From: an uncultured Prevotella sp.
GTDB lineage: Bacteria > Bacteroidota > Bacteroidia > Bacteroidales > Bacteroidaceae
DNA: 16,530 nt
Assembly: GCA_900553965.1 (NCBI GenBank)
Contig: USFX01000034.1
Location: 1-16,530, forward strand
Reading direction: 5' to 3'
In this document: positions 6,649-14,337 of the stretch, piece after piece
Layout of the letters: each line of letters begins with the position of its first letter
Position numbering within the stretch: position 1 is the stretch's first letter
The notes under the pieces: model-generated
Told to the model about the DNA's origin: nothing
The model's database searches: none
The model's input: only the letters and a program-made list of their open reading frames with translations
Made by a program: the position numbers and the translations under genes

Positions 6649-7800
6649 GTAGTTTTTATCCGATTTAATCGAGATTCCGTTGCCCTGCTTCGTGAACGTA
6701 ACGAGGTCCATGCGGATAGCATGATTGGCATGATCGAATATCTTAGCGGGGTCAAACGGCCGTCCGTTGATGCGGCATTCGAAATGCAGATGCTCCGTCG
6801 TTGCGCGTCCGGTACGGCCCGTCAGGGCTATCACCTGGCCGGCCTTGACATAATCTCCGACCTTGACAAGGTTCTTGGAGTTGTGGCTGTAGAGCGTCTC
6901 GATGCCGTTGGGATGCTTTATCTTGATGCACTTTCCGTAGCCGTGATAGACCTGCGACATTGTCACGACACCGTCGAAAGCCGCCAATATGTCGTCATTG
7001 GGCCGCGTCTTGATGTCCACTCCGGTATGTCTACGGCCTCCGCGGCCACCGTATGGGCTTATCACCTTGGCTCCGGCAAGCGGATAGCACCACTCTCCAG
7101 GATTTAGGTTGGCCAGATTGAGAGTGTATTTGTTGCCTCCCGCAAACGGATTGGCCTTCGTTGCAGCATCAACCAGCGCCTTTTCGCCACGCTCCTCATG
7201 CGTCACACTGATGTCAACATGGAAGCCGGCCTTCTTGAACAGCAGGGTCTGACGGAGCAGACGGTGGCTGTTCAGGCTCACAATGATTTCAGGATTGATG
7301 CGTCCGCCGTTGACCATGATGGCGAAAGTGCAATATGTCCGACCGCCCGTTCCGCCCACGATGGCCACGGTCTGGCCCGCCTTGACACGGTCGCCGACGG
7401 CAACAAGGTTCTGGGCGTTGTGCCCGTAGATGGTTTCAAGGCCGTTGGCGTGACGCACCACGACGACATTGCCGAGCGTCGGATGGCTCTTGGAGATGCG
7501 GACGGTGCCCGGGAACATCGCCATCACGGCGTCGCCGTGTGCCGTCGTAATCTCAACATAATTATCCTTGGCCTTCCGCGCCTTGCCAACGGGCAAGGGA
7601 AAACTGTATTCGGAAGTGGCCAGACCCGCGAAATCGACAGAGAAAGCGTCGGAACGTTCAAACAGTCCGGCTGTCTCTATGCTTATCTTCTGCTTCTCAA
7701 GAAGCGTGAAATCATCTTTGGCAGCAACGCCCGCCGCCACAAGAACGGCAATATAAAGCAATAAAAGTCTCAATCTCATCAGGTCAAAATAATAAAACAT
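6631..7800 (-). CDS. Secreted protein with two M23 (LytM) domains, first one degenerate
   Basis: Predicted exported peptidoglycan hydrolase of the M23/lysostaphin-like family (389 aa). A signal peptide covers about residues 8-27 (LRLLLLYIAVLVAAGVAA). Two M23-like domains follow. The first (about 65-172) keeps the fold-defining GNVVVVRH and H127 of YGH. It has no HxxxD and has TYCTF where HLHF is expected, so it cannot bind zinc normally. The second (about 238-352) is complete: H258 and D262 (HTGVD), H306 (YSH), H337 and H339 (HLHF). It starts 5 bases after the pgeF stop; an internal ATG at 7779 (Met8) gives a cleaner signal peptide and may be the true start. It ends in the terminator at 6612-6648. 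Likely roles are septal or side-wall murein cleavage, or activation of another hydrolase. Confidence 0.9.
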   Translation of the reverse strand: MFYYFDLMRLRLLLLYIAVLVAAGVAAKDDFTLLEKQKISIETAGLFERSDAFSVDFAGLATSEYSFPLPVGKARKAKDNYVEITTAHGDAVMAMFPGTVRISKSHPTLGNVVVVRHANGLETIYGHNAQNLVAVGDRVKAGQTVAIVGGTGGRTYCTFAIMVNGGRINPEIIVSLNSHRLLRQTLLFKKAGFHVDISVTHEERGEKALVDAATKANPFAGGNKYTLNLANLNPGEWCYPLAGAKVISPYGGRGGRRHTGVDIKTRPNDDILAAFDGVVTMSQVYHGYGKCIKIKHPNGIETLYSHNSKNLVKVGDYVKAGQVIALTGRTGRATTEHLHFECRINGRPFDPAKIFDHANHAIRMDLVTFTKQGNGISIKSDKNYMAKGK

Positions 7801-7805
7801 TGTCG

Positions 7806-8624
7806 TTATAGGTTGTCTCTCAGCATGATTCCGTTGAATATCCGTCCGGAAGCCATGCCCAGACGGCGCGCCGAGAAATAGTCATCGGAATTGAAATAGG
7901 TACACACTCCGGCCGTAACGATGGCCTCGGGACGGACACCGGAGCGTTCAAGCTGCATGCGGTTGCATGCCCACAGGTCTATATGCCACTTCTCAAAACG
8001 CCGGCTTATGGCTTCCATGTCAAAGCCGGCATCACGGAACGCGTCATAAACCTCATCGCCGACTTCAAACGCTTTCAGCGAAATGCCGGGGCCGATAACG
8101 GCCTTCATATGCTCCGGACGGGTACCGAAGCGGCTCTGCATGCGGCCGACCGCCGTCTCGACAATCCGCGCTACGGTTCCGCGCCACCCTGCATGCACCG
8201 CGCAACAGGCCTTCCGGACCTCATCATATAGCAGAACGGGGATGCAATCGGCCGTCGAGACACCGACACATACGCCGGGGACGTCGGTCATCAGGGCGTC
8301 AACACCATCGAGAGCGGCATCCCGCCGGCTGCTGTCGGACACGGCAAGAAAGTCTTCCGACACTTCAAACACAGCCGTTCCGTGCGTCTGATGGGGAATG
8401 ACAAGCCGGTCGTCGGACGCAAGTCCGAGTTCCTCGCAAAGCAGACGGCGGTTCCGTCCGACCGTCACAGGGTCGTCGCCGCACCAACGGTTGACGTTAA
8501 AACCGCCATAACGCCCCGTTCCATATCCGCCGCGGCGCGTACTGCTGAACGCAACCACACCCGGCGCCACGTCATAATACGTAAGTACAGGCCTAAGTAC
8601 GGTATTGGCCACGGGATTATTCAT
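7806..8624 (-). CDS. pgeF: PgeF/YfiH-type laccase-domain protein
   Basis: Member of the multicopper-oxidase-like laccase-domain family (DUF152, YlmD/YfiH), 272 aa. Described activities are editing of misincorporated amino acids in peptidoglycan precursors (E. coli PgeF) and purine nucleoside phosphorylase/adenosine deaminase activity in homologues, so the precise role here is open. The three metal-site motifs are present: PHQTHG (77-82), STADC with C127, and HAGWRGT with H144. A conserved IGPGIS (177-182) follows. It overlaps the end of obgE by 8 bases and precedes the double-M23 gene by 5, a tight translationally coupled arrangement. The pgeF symbol is by homology only. Confidence 0.9.
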   Translation of the reverse strand: MNNPVANTVLRPVLTYYDVAPGVVAFSSTRRGGYGTGRYGGFNVNRWCGDDPVTVGRNRRLLCEELGLASDDRLVIPHQTHGTAVFEVSEDFLAVSDSSRRDAALDGVDALMTDVPGVCVGVSTADCIPVLLYDEVRKACCAVHAGWRGTVARIVETAVGRMQSRFGTRPEHMKAVIGPGISLKAFEVGDEVYDAFRDAGFDMEAISRRFEKWHIDLWACNRMQLERSGVRPEAIVTAGVCTYFNSDDYFSARRLGMASGRIFNGIMLRDNL

Positions 8625-9801
8625 TCCCTTCTTCCTCCTCGTACTCGAAGTCTTCTATGTCTTCTATATCCTCGATTTCAATATCGTCGTCGTCAAGATA
8701 CTCGATTTCGTCCTCGCCCTCAGCCTGCAATTCGGCCGCAAAACGGCTCATGTCCTTGTCACGGTGGACGATATTTTCGCTGGCGATGATACCCTGAATC
8801 TTGTTGCTCTCACTGTTCAGCTCGCGCCAAAGCACGTCCTTCAGCTCACTGAGGCCCGTGCCCGCCACGGCCGAGATGAACACAACAGGCAGGTCGTCGG
8901 GCAAAGTCTCGCGCAACATCTCTATCAGTTCGTCGTCAAGCAGGTCGCATTTGGTCACAGCCAGCACCCTGTGCTTGTCCAGCATCTCGGGATTGAAGTT
9001 GCGTAGCTCATTGAGAAGTATCTCATATTCACGCTTTATGTCGTCCGTATCACCCGGAACCATGAACAGCAGGAGCGAGTTGCGCTCGATGTGACGCAGG
9101 AAGCGCAGGCCGAGACCACGGCCTTCGCTGGCTCCTTCGATGATACCGGGGATGTCGGCCATGACGAATGACTGGCGGTCACGATAGCCGACGATGCCCA
9201 ACGAGGGTTCCAGCGTGGTGAAAGGATAGTTGGCAATCTTCGGCCGGGCACTGGACAAGGACGAAAGCAGCGTTGACTTTCCGGCATTTGGGAAGCCCAC
9301 AAGGCCGACGTCAGCCAGCAGTTTCAGCTCCAGAACGATGGTCATCTCCTGCATCGGCTCGCCCGGCTGGGCATAACGTGGTGCCTGATTGGTCGCCGTA
9401 CGGAACTGGAAATTGCCCAATCCGCCGCGGCCGCCCTTCAACAGCAGCACTTCCTGACCGTCATATGTCACGTCGCAGACATATTTTCCCGTCTCTGCAT
9501 TATAGACAACAGTGCCGCAGGGCACGTCAATATAGACGTCCTTGCCGTTTGTTCCGTGACACTTGTCACGTCCGCCGTTGCCACCATGTTCCGCCTTCAC
9601 GTGACGTTCATACTTCAGATGGAGCAGCGTCCAGTAGTTATGATTGCCGCGCAGATAGACGCTGCCACCGTTACCACCGTCGCCGCCGTCCGGTCCGCCA
9701 TTAGGATTGTACTTCACATGACGCAAGTGCATTGAGCCACGGCCGCCCTTTCCCGAGCGGCAATATATCTTAACGTAGTCAACGAAATTTGATTCTGCCA
9801 T
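8617..9801 (-). CDS. obgE: Obg family GTPase ObgE/CgtA
   Basis: Conserved GTPase that binds the large ribosomal subunit and links ribosome assembly to the stringent response (394 aa). The N-terminal glycine-rich Obg domain spans about 1-160, with many GG repeats. The G domain has G1 GFPNAGKST (169-177), a switch with YPFTTLEP (192-199), G3 DIPG (216-219), G4 TKCD (283-286, T in place of the common N) and G5 SA (310-311). The tail after about 360 is very acidic (Asp/Glu/Ile repeats), as often seen in Bacteroidetes homologues. The ATG at 9801 gives the standard MAESNFVDYV start. It is first in the obgE-pgeF-M23 unit. The 199-bp upstream gap holds a strong hairpin but no clear TAnnTTTG. Confidence 0.97.
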   Translation of the reverse strand: MAESNFVDYVKIYCRSGKGGRGSMHLRHVKYNPNGGPDGGDGGNGGSVYLRGNHNYWTLLHLKYERHVKAEHGGNGGRDKCHGTNGKDVYIDVPCGTVVYNAETGKYVCDVTYDGQEVLLLKGGRGGLGNFQFRTATNQAPRYAQPGEPMQEMTIVLELKLLADVGLVGFPNAGKSTLLSSLSSARPKIANYPFTTLEPSLGIVGYRDRQSFVMADIPGIIEGASEGRGLGLRFLRHIERNSLLLFMVPGDTDDIKREYEILLNELRNFNPEMLDKHRVLAVTKCDLLDDELIEMLRETLPDDLPVVFISAVAGTGLSELKDVLWRELNSESNKIQGIIASENIVHRDKDMSRFAAELQAEGEDEIEYLDDDDIEIEDIEDIEDFEYEEEEGNE

Positions 9802-9869
9802 TTTCTTTTTTATGGGTTAAGGAATTAACGGTAGTCCAGCTTACTTTCATATGGTCTTCTTAAACGGTT

Positions 9870-9909
9870 TTCATGCTGTGGCGGACCTTCCAATCCACCA
9901 CAGCATGAA
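9870..9909 (-). repeat. Long hairpin upstream of obgE
   Basis: Arms TTCATGCTGTGG (9870-9881) and CCACAGCATGAA (9898-9909) are perfect. In the minus-strand RNA a U-G wobble (9882/9897) and three more pairs (9883-9885 with 9894-9896) extend the stem to 16 pairs around an 8-base loop. On the plus strand the same position is a C-A mismatch, so the structure fits the minus-strand transcript better. It lies about 90 bases after the LysM-M23 stop and about 70 before obgE. There is no adjacent U-run, so it is either a Rho-type or processing signal or an obgE leader structure. Confidence 0.65.
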
Positions 9910-10000
9910 TATCCATAAGCCGTACTTATATATAATAATGTGTAAGCGTCCTGCCGTGACGATCATCAGCGGCGTCCCCCGACGGTCAGACAGCCGACAA

Positions 10001-10939
10001 TCAGTTGTACTTCAAAATCTGTCCGGGCATCAGCCTCATCGTCTTTCCGATGCGGTTGAGCTTGCAGAGGGCCGACACCGTCGTACCGCGTTTACGTGCG
10101 ATGCTCGACAGCGTCTCGCCGGACCTCACCTTGTGGAAGCGGACGTTCTTGGCGTATGTCGCAGCCGGAGCCGCAGTAGCCAGTTCAACGTCATCACCGT
10201 CACCGGAAGTATATTTGTTTCCGACACCACGCAAGCGGTTTGCTGCCACGGACTCATGTTCGTATGAACTGCGACGGAACATATAGTAGTCATCCACGAC
10301 GTCCTGATTGCGGAAGTCGAACATCAGCGCGGGATTGAGGGCGACGCCACAGAGACGCGTCTCGAAGTGGAGGTGTGAGCCCGTGCTTCGTCCCGTGTTT
10401 CCGCCGAGACCGATCGGTTCGCCTGCGCGCACCTCCTGATCCTCCGTCACGAGCTGCTTCGACATGTGTCCATAGATGGTCTCAAGACCGTTATAGTGAC
10501 GGATGACGACATATTTGCCGTATCCGCGGGCTTCATATCTCACGATGCGCACCTTTCCACTGAATGCCGCGCGTATGGTATCGCCGATATAGACCTTGAT
10601 GTCAAGTCCCTTGTGCTGGCGTCCCCAGCGCGCACCGAAGTTGGACGTGAGCACGCGGCTATCCGTCGGCATACAGAATCCGCGCAAGTCGACGCGGAAG
10701 GAATCCGGCAGCGCCGTAGCGCGGTGGGCATATTTGTTCTCCCATTCCTCATAAAGGTCGGCGGCGGGTGAGTCAAACTGTTCGGTCTGAATCAGCCGGC
10801 TGAGCGCTACTGAATCAACCGCCTTCATTTTTTTGTCAATCGGAGCCTGACGCGCAAGCAAGTCCTGTCCCGCGGCTGGAATTGCGGCCAACGACACAAA
10901 TGCGCATATTGCTAAAGTCTTCAGTTTCTTAATTATCAT
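10001..10939 (-). CDS. Secreted M23 peptidase with C-terminal LysM
   Basis: Predicted periplasmic murein endopeptidase (312 aa). Signal peptide about 1-24, ending near AAGQ. The M23 domain (about 95-205) has all expected residues: H109 and D113 (HKGLD), H158 (YGH), H189 and H191 (SHLHF). A linker of about 50 residues leads to a LysM domain (about 267-311; KVRSGETLSSIARKRGTTVS), which binds peptidoglycan glycan strands. Domain order is catalytic then LysM, the reverse of E. coli NlpD. A -7 match TATCTTTG at 11056-11049 suggests a separate promoter with a leader of about 105 bases. It is monocistronic or reads into obgE. The start at 10939 gives a proper signal peptide. Confidence 0.93.
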   Translation of the reverse strand: MIIKKLKTLAICAFVSLAAIPAAGQDLLARQAPIDKKMKAVDSVALSRLIQTEQFDSPAADLYEEWENKYAHRATALPDSFRVDLRGFCMPTDSRVLTSNFGARWGRQHKGLDIKVYIGDTIRAAFSGKVRIVRYEARGYGKYVVIRHYNGLETIYGHMSKQLVTEDQEVRAGEPIGLGGNTGRSTGSHLHFETRLCGVALNPALMFDFRNQDVVDDYYMFRRSSYEHESVAANRLRGVGNKYTSGDGDDVELATAAPAATYAKNVRFHKVRSGETLSSIARKRGTTVSALCKLNRIGKTMRLMPGQILKYN

Positions 10940-10958
10940 AATAGGTTGTCTTAGTCAA

Positions 10959-10972
10959 GTGGCAAAAGCCAC
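10959..10972. repeat. Short leader hairpin before the LysM-M23 gene
   Basis: GTGGC (10959-10963) and GCCAC (10968-10972) with an AAAA/UUUU loop, 19 bases upstream of the ATG. It could affect ribosome access, but a 5-bp stem is weak evidence. Confidence 0.3.
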
Positions 10973-11048
10973 ATGTTATCGGTAGCGGCGCCCCCGGATA
11001 ATTACAATCCAATTATGACGTGACGCGCCGTCTGTAATGTGAACGTTG

Positions 11049-11056
11049 CAAAGATA
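11049..11056 (-). promoter_or_regulatory. Candidate -7 element for the LysM-M23 gene (TATCTTTG)
   Basis: Exact match to TAnnTTTG on the minus strand in a very AT-rich stretch between recG and the M23 gene. Transcription would start near 11042, about 100 bases before the ATG at 10939. A CTTTAT at about 11077-11072 is at roughly the right distance for a poor -33 box. Confidence 0.55.
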
Positions 11057-11084
11057 ATAAATATTTTATAATAAAGCGTTATAT

Positions 11085-11111
11085 TAACACGTTTTATGTG
11101 TTATTTAACAC
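11085..11111. repeat. Triplicated TAACAC/GTGTTA half-sites at the recG 3' end
   Basis: TAACAC at 11085-11090, GTGTTA at 11098-11103 and TAACAC at 11106-11111 allow two alternative hairpins just after the recG stop (11118). The minus-strand RNA after them is AU-rich but lacks a clean U-run. It could be a weak recG terminator or an operator dyad for the M23 promoter at 11049-11056. Confidence 0.35.
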
Positions 11112-11117
11112 TTCAGC

Positions 11118-13364
11118 CTATGATATGGCAGCCCAATTAATATCCGTTTTCTTTAATTCCCTTAATCTGTTCCACAGCACGGCATATTCATCCTTCACGC
11201 ATTCCGGGTCGTCCTCTATGACACGCTGGGCCTCATCGCGCGCCATCTGGACGAGCAGTCCGTCACGCGCGATGTCGGCAATCCTGAGGTCAAAGGCCAT
11301 ACCGCTCTGCTGCGTTCCTTCAAGGTCGCCGGGGCCGCGGAGCTTCAAGTCGGCCTCGGCGATGCGGAAGCCGTCGTTCGTATCACACATTATATCAATA
11401 CGCTTGCGCGTCTCCTCGCTCAGCTTATATGGTGTGACCAGAATACAGAACGACTGGTCGGCACCGCGCCCCACCCTGCCCCGCAGCTGGTGGAGCTGCG
11501 AGAGGCCGAAGCGCTGGGCGTCAAGAATGACCATCACCGAGGCGTTGGGCACGTTGACGCCGACCTCTATCACCGTCGTGGCCACCAGAATCTGCGTCTC
11601 GCCGCTCACGAACCGCTGCATCTCCTCCTCTTTCTCGGCGGATTTCATGCGGCCGTGGACCTTGCTCATGCGAAACTCGGGGAACACCTGACGGAGCATC
11701 TCATATCCGTCTTCGAGGTTCTTCAGGTCAATCTTCTCGCTCTCCTCAATGAGCGGAAAGACGATATAGACCTGACGTCCGAGCGCTATCTGCCGGCGTA
11801 TGCCGTCGTAGAGGCTCGGCATGCGGCGGTCGAAGACATGGCTTGTCACGATGGGCTTGCGTCCGGGCGGCAACTCGTCGATGACGCTGACGTCCAAGTC
11901 GCCGTAGAGCGTCATGGCCAGCGTGCGAGGAATGGGCGTCGCGGTCATGACGAGCACATGGGGCGGCTGTTCGCTCTTCGCCCAAAGGCGTGCGCGCTGG
12001 GCCACGCCGAAGCGGTGCTGCTCGTCGACGACGACCATTCCGAGCCGCGCGAAGCGCACCGTATCCTCGATGACGGCATGCGTCCCGACGAGGATGTTCA
12101 CCTCGCCGGCCTCCAACGCCGCCAGCACTTCGCGGCGCCGCTTGCCTTTGACGATGCCCGTGAGCAGTTCCGTCCTTACGGCCATGTCGCCGAGGAACGA
12201 GCGGATGGTCTCAAGATGTTGCTCGGCAAGTATTTCCGTGGGTGCCATGATGCAGGCCTGAAAGCCATTGTCCAGCGCGATGAGCATCGACAGCAGGGCC
12301 ACGAGCGTTTTTCCCGAGCCGACGTCGCCCTGCAGCAGGCGGTTCATCTGCCGCCCCGAGCACATGTCGGCGCGTATCTCGCGCACGACGCGCTTCTGCG
12401 CTCCGGTCAACTCAAAGGGCAGATGGTCGTGATAGAACGTATTGAAACAGTCGCCTATGCGGCTGAAGACATATCCACGGTATTTGCGGCGGTGGTCGCT
12501 GGCATAGCGCACGATGTTGAGCTGGACGAAGAAGAGCTCCTCAAACTTCAGCCGCACCCGCGCCTGTTCCAGTTCGCGGGCGTTCTTCGGATAGTGAATC
12601 ACACGCAGTGCCTCGTCGCGTCCCATCAGATGCAGCCGTTCCGTCATCTCCGGCGTCAGCGTCTCGGGCAGCTCGTCCTTCAGCAGTCCGACGAGCGTCT
12701 TGGTCAGACGTTCCATCACGCGCGACGTGATGCCGCTCTTCTTCATCTTCTCCGTGGTGGAATAATATGGTTGTAGTCCCATCGACGACAGTTCGAGGGC
12801 GTCGGCGGGGTCGATGTCAGGATGGACGACATTGATGCGGCCATTAAATACGGTTGGCCGGCCGAAGACGACATAGAGGTCGCCGATGCGGTAGGTCTTC
12901 TTCGCATATTGCCCGCCGTTGAACCACGTGAGGTCCATCACGCCCGTTCCGTCGGAGAAATGGGCGACGACGCGCTCCTTGCGCGGTCCCAAGGGAAATG
13001 TCTCGAAGCTGAGTATGCGGCCGCAGACCTGAACGAAGGGCATCTCGCCCGTCAGCTCGCGCACGGCATACAGACGGCTGCGATCTACATATTTATATGG
13101 AAAGGTCATGAGCAAATCCCCATACGTGGCAATGCCCAGCTCGGCGGCCAGCAGTTTCTTGCGCGACGGGCCGACACCGGGGAGGTATTGGAGGTCGGAG
13201 GCGAGAAGACCTGCCGGCCTCACCACCTGCCCCTCCCCAAGAGGGAGGGGAGTAATATGCTGCTGAGTCAATGACAGACCCACCACCTGCCCCTCCCGAG
13301 GGGAGGGGGAATTGATATGCTGTTGAGTTGCTTGACTTTGTCCTGTATGGTTTTCTTTATCCAT
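11118..13364 (-). CDS. recG: ATP-dependent DNA helicase RecG, N-terminally extended
   Basis: Branch-migrating helicase that regresses stalled replication forks and processes Holliday junctions. Domains in order: wedge/OB region (about 55-290) and two helicase lobes. The first lobe has Walker A GDVGSGKT (346-353), the DEQH box (447-450) and TATPIPRT (474-481). The second lobe carries VIEVGVNVPNAS and the QLHQLRGRVGRG arginine-finger motif. The conserved region begins at DLQYLPGVGP (57-66), which in Bacteroidetes RecG lies within the first dozen residues. The 50 or so residues before it derive mostly from a 60-bp tandem repeat with palindromes. There is no other Met before residue 86; GTG codons at 47 and 48 (13226, 13223) behind a purine-rich GGGGAGGGG stretch are alternative starts. 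Total length is 748 aa against about 700 usual. It is downstream of ispD. Confidence 0.95.
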   Translation of the reverse strand: MDKENHTGQSQATQQHINSPSPREGQVVGLSLTQQHITPLPLGEGQVVRPAGLLASDLQYLPGVGPSRKKLLAAELGIATYGDLLMTFPYKYVDRSRLYAVRELTGEMPFVQVCGRILSFETFPLGPRKERVVAHFSDGTGVMDLTWFNGGQYAKKTYRIGDLYVVFGRPTVFNGRINVVHPDIDPADALELSSMGLQPYYSTTEKMKKSGITSRVMERLTKTLVGLLKDELPETLTPEMTERLHLMGRDEALRVIHYPKNARELEQARVRLKFEELFFVQLNIVRYASDHRRKYRGYVFSRIGDCFNTFYHDHLPFELTGAQKRVVREIRADMCSGRQMNRLLQGDVGSGKTLVALLSMLIALDNGFQACIMAPTEILAEQHLETIRSFLGDMAVRTELLTGIVKGKRRREVLAALEAGEVNILVGTHAVIEDTVRFARLGMVVVDEQHRFGVAQRARLWAKSEQPPHVLVMTATPIPRTLAMTLYGDLDVSVIDELPPGRKPIVTSHVFDRRMPSLYDGIRRQIALGRQVYIVFPLIEESEKIDLKNLEDGYEMLRQVFPEFRMSKVHGRMKSAEKEEEMQRFVSGETQILVATTVIEVGVNVPNASVMVILDAQRFGLSQLHQLRGRVGRGADQSFCILVTPYKLSEETRKRIDIMCDTNDGFRIAEADLKLRGPGDLEGTQQSGMAFDLRIADIARDGLLVQMARDEAQRVIEDDPECVKDEYAVLWNRLRELKKTDINWAAIS
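13221..13340. repeat. 60-bp tandem duplication with GC palindromes inside recG
   Basis: Two diverged copies, 13221-13280 and 13281-13340, each starting CACCACCTGCCCCTCCC and containing a palindrome: CCCCTCCC/GGGAGGGG at 13230-13237/13243-13250 and at 13290-13297/13301-13308. The unit is exactly 20 codons, so frame is kept. Both copies encode a peptide with TQQHI and ending GQVV, at RecG residues 9-28 and 29-48. The palindrome core belongs to the same family as those at 249-267 and 13590-13606. Confidence 0.85.
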
Positions 13365-13432
13365 GATGTTCTTTTATGATGATAGGGATGGCGAGAGGAG
13401 AATCGAGGTCAGAGGATATTGCAAACCAGAAA

Positions 13433-13519
13433 GTAGGGACGTGTCTTTGGCACGTTGATGTAATCACATTGACGTAACCACGTTGATATTCAAAAAACAT
13501 CGCAAAGCGATGTCCCTAC
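13433..13519. repeat. 87-bp palindromic element bounded by GTAGGGAC/GTCCCTAC
   Basis: GTAGGGAC (13433-13440) and GTCCCTAC (13512-13519) are perfect inverted ends. Each end continues into its own small hairpin: GTG...CAC at 13441-13453 and CATCGC-AAA-GCGATG at 13498-13512. Between them are about 2.5 copies of a 14-base repeat starting TTGATGTAATCACA (about 13455-13491). No ORF is present. The structure is that of a REP/BIME- or MITE-like dispersed element; mobility is inference. Confidence 0.65.
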
Positions 13520-13589
13520 ATTTTAGGTGATACATGATTGCGTCCCCTCTTTCTTGTGAGCCTCATGCCTTTATGCCGCTATCCAAGCT

Positions 13590-13606
13590 CCCTCCCTTTG
13601 GGAGGG
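13590..13606. repeat. GC palindrome CCCTCCC/GGGAGGG at the ispD 3' end
   Basis: Seven-base arms (13590-13596 and 13600-13606) around TTT. They are followed by CTGGGGTGGGTTTT, which runs into the ispD stop codon at 13619-13621. The flank is the inverse of that beside the copy at 249-267. As RNA it would form a hairpin 12 bases after the ispD stop, with no U-run. Confidence 0.6.
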
Positions 13607-13618
13607 CTGGGGTGGGTT

Positions 13619-14305
13619 TTAGGGGTGTGGTTGGTCTATCATCACCTCCGCCACCCTCAAATCCCACGGCGTGGTTATCTTTATATTCTCCCTGTTTCCC
13701 TCCACAAGCGTGATATCATGTCCCATAGCCTCAACCACCGACGCATCGTCCGTGAAGTCGTCGGAATAGTCCTGACCATAGGCCCGGCGGAGCAGCCTGA
13801 TGTCAAACGTCTGCGGCGTCTGCACCAGACGGTAGTCACCGCGCGGCACGGTTCCGTCTGTCACGTGACGCAGCGTCTCGACTACAGGAACGACAGGAAC
13901 GACTGCCCCCGTGCGCCGCGCTTCCTCATAGCACCGGCCGATAACGTCAACCGAGGGGAACGGCCTCACACCGTCATGCACGCCAACCACTCCATCTGCA
14001 TCAGCCGGAATCAGCGCCAGTCCGTTGCGCACGGAATGAAACCGTGTCTCTCCGCCGTCGGCCAACTGATAGCCAGCGCTGAATCCGTAACGCCCGCACA
14101 GCTCCCGCCAGTAGTCTTGCTGGTCACGGGGCAGGACGAGAATGACGCGCAGCTCCGACGAATATTCCTTGAAACGCTCTATCGTGCGCATCAGTACCGG
14201 CCGGCCGCCAACCGGCAGAAACTGCTTCGGCACGTCCGAACCCATACGCAATCCACGGCCACCGGCCACGATTATCACATAGTCAGTATTATTATGTTCT
14301 TTCAT
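13619..14305 (-). CDS. ispD: 2-C-methyl-D-erythritol 4-phosphate cytidylyltransferase IspD
   Basis: Third enzyme of the MEP isoprenoid pathway: MEP plus CTP gives CDP-ME. From the ATG at 14305 it is 228 aa, close to the family norm. The CTP-binding loop is IVAGGRGLRMGSDVPKQF (12-29, with R20 and K27). GVHDGVRP (108-115) holds D111 and R114, QTPQTF is at 162-167, the DDAS motif at 186-189 and NIKITTPWDL at 207-216. An upstream in-frame ATG at 14350 adds 15 residues unlike the family and overlaps the AlbA_2 gene by 13 bases; from 14305 the gap is 32 bases. The stop codon abuts a dispersed GC palindrome. recG follows after 254 bases, a linkage I associate with Bacteroidetes. Confidence 0.95.
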   Translation of the reverse strand: MKEHNNTDYVIIVAGGRGLRMGSDVPKQFLPVGGRPVLMRTIERFKEYSSELRVILVLPRDQQDYWRELCGRYGFSAGYQLADGGETRFHSVRNGLALIPADADGVVGVHDGVRPFPSVDVIGRCYEEARRTGAVVPVVPVVETLRHVTDGTVPRGDYRLVQTPQTFDIRLLRRAYGQDYSDDFTDDASVVEAMGHDITLVEGNRENIKITTPWDLRVAEVMIDQPHP

Positions 14306-14337
14306 CTCTGTCACCTTATAATTATTATCAATGGCAC

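Larger units (their letters stand above)
13365..13618. other. recG-ispD intergenic region
   Basis: The 254 bases between ispD stop and recG start hold two repeat elements (13433-13519 and 13590-13606) and no credible gene. No exact TAnnTTTG directed at recG is present; TCGCTTTG at 13509-13502 is the nearest. recG may therefore depend on read-through from ispD. Confidence 0.5.

Noticed and set aside
11490..12776. 428-codon plus-strand ORF inside recG
   Set aside because: Antisense of the RecG helicase domains. GC-rich codon use of recG keeps the opposite frame open; the His/Ala/Asp/Glu-rich product matches no family.
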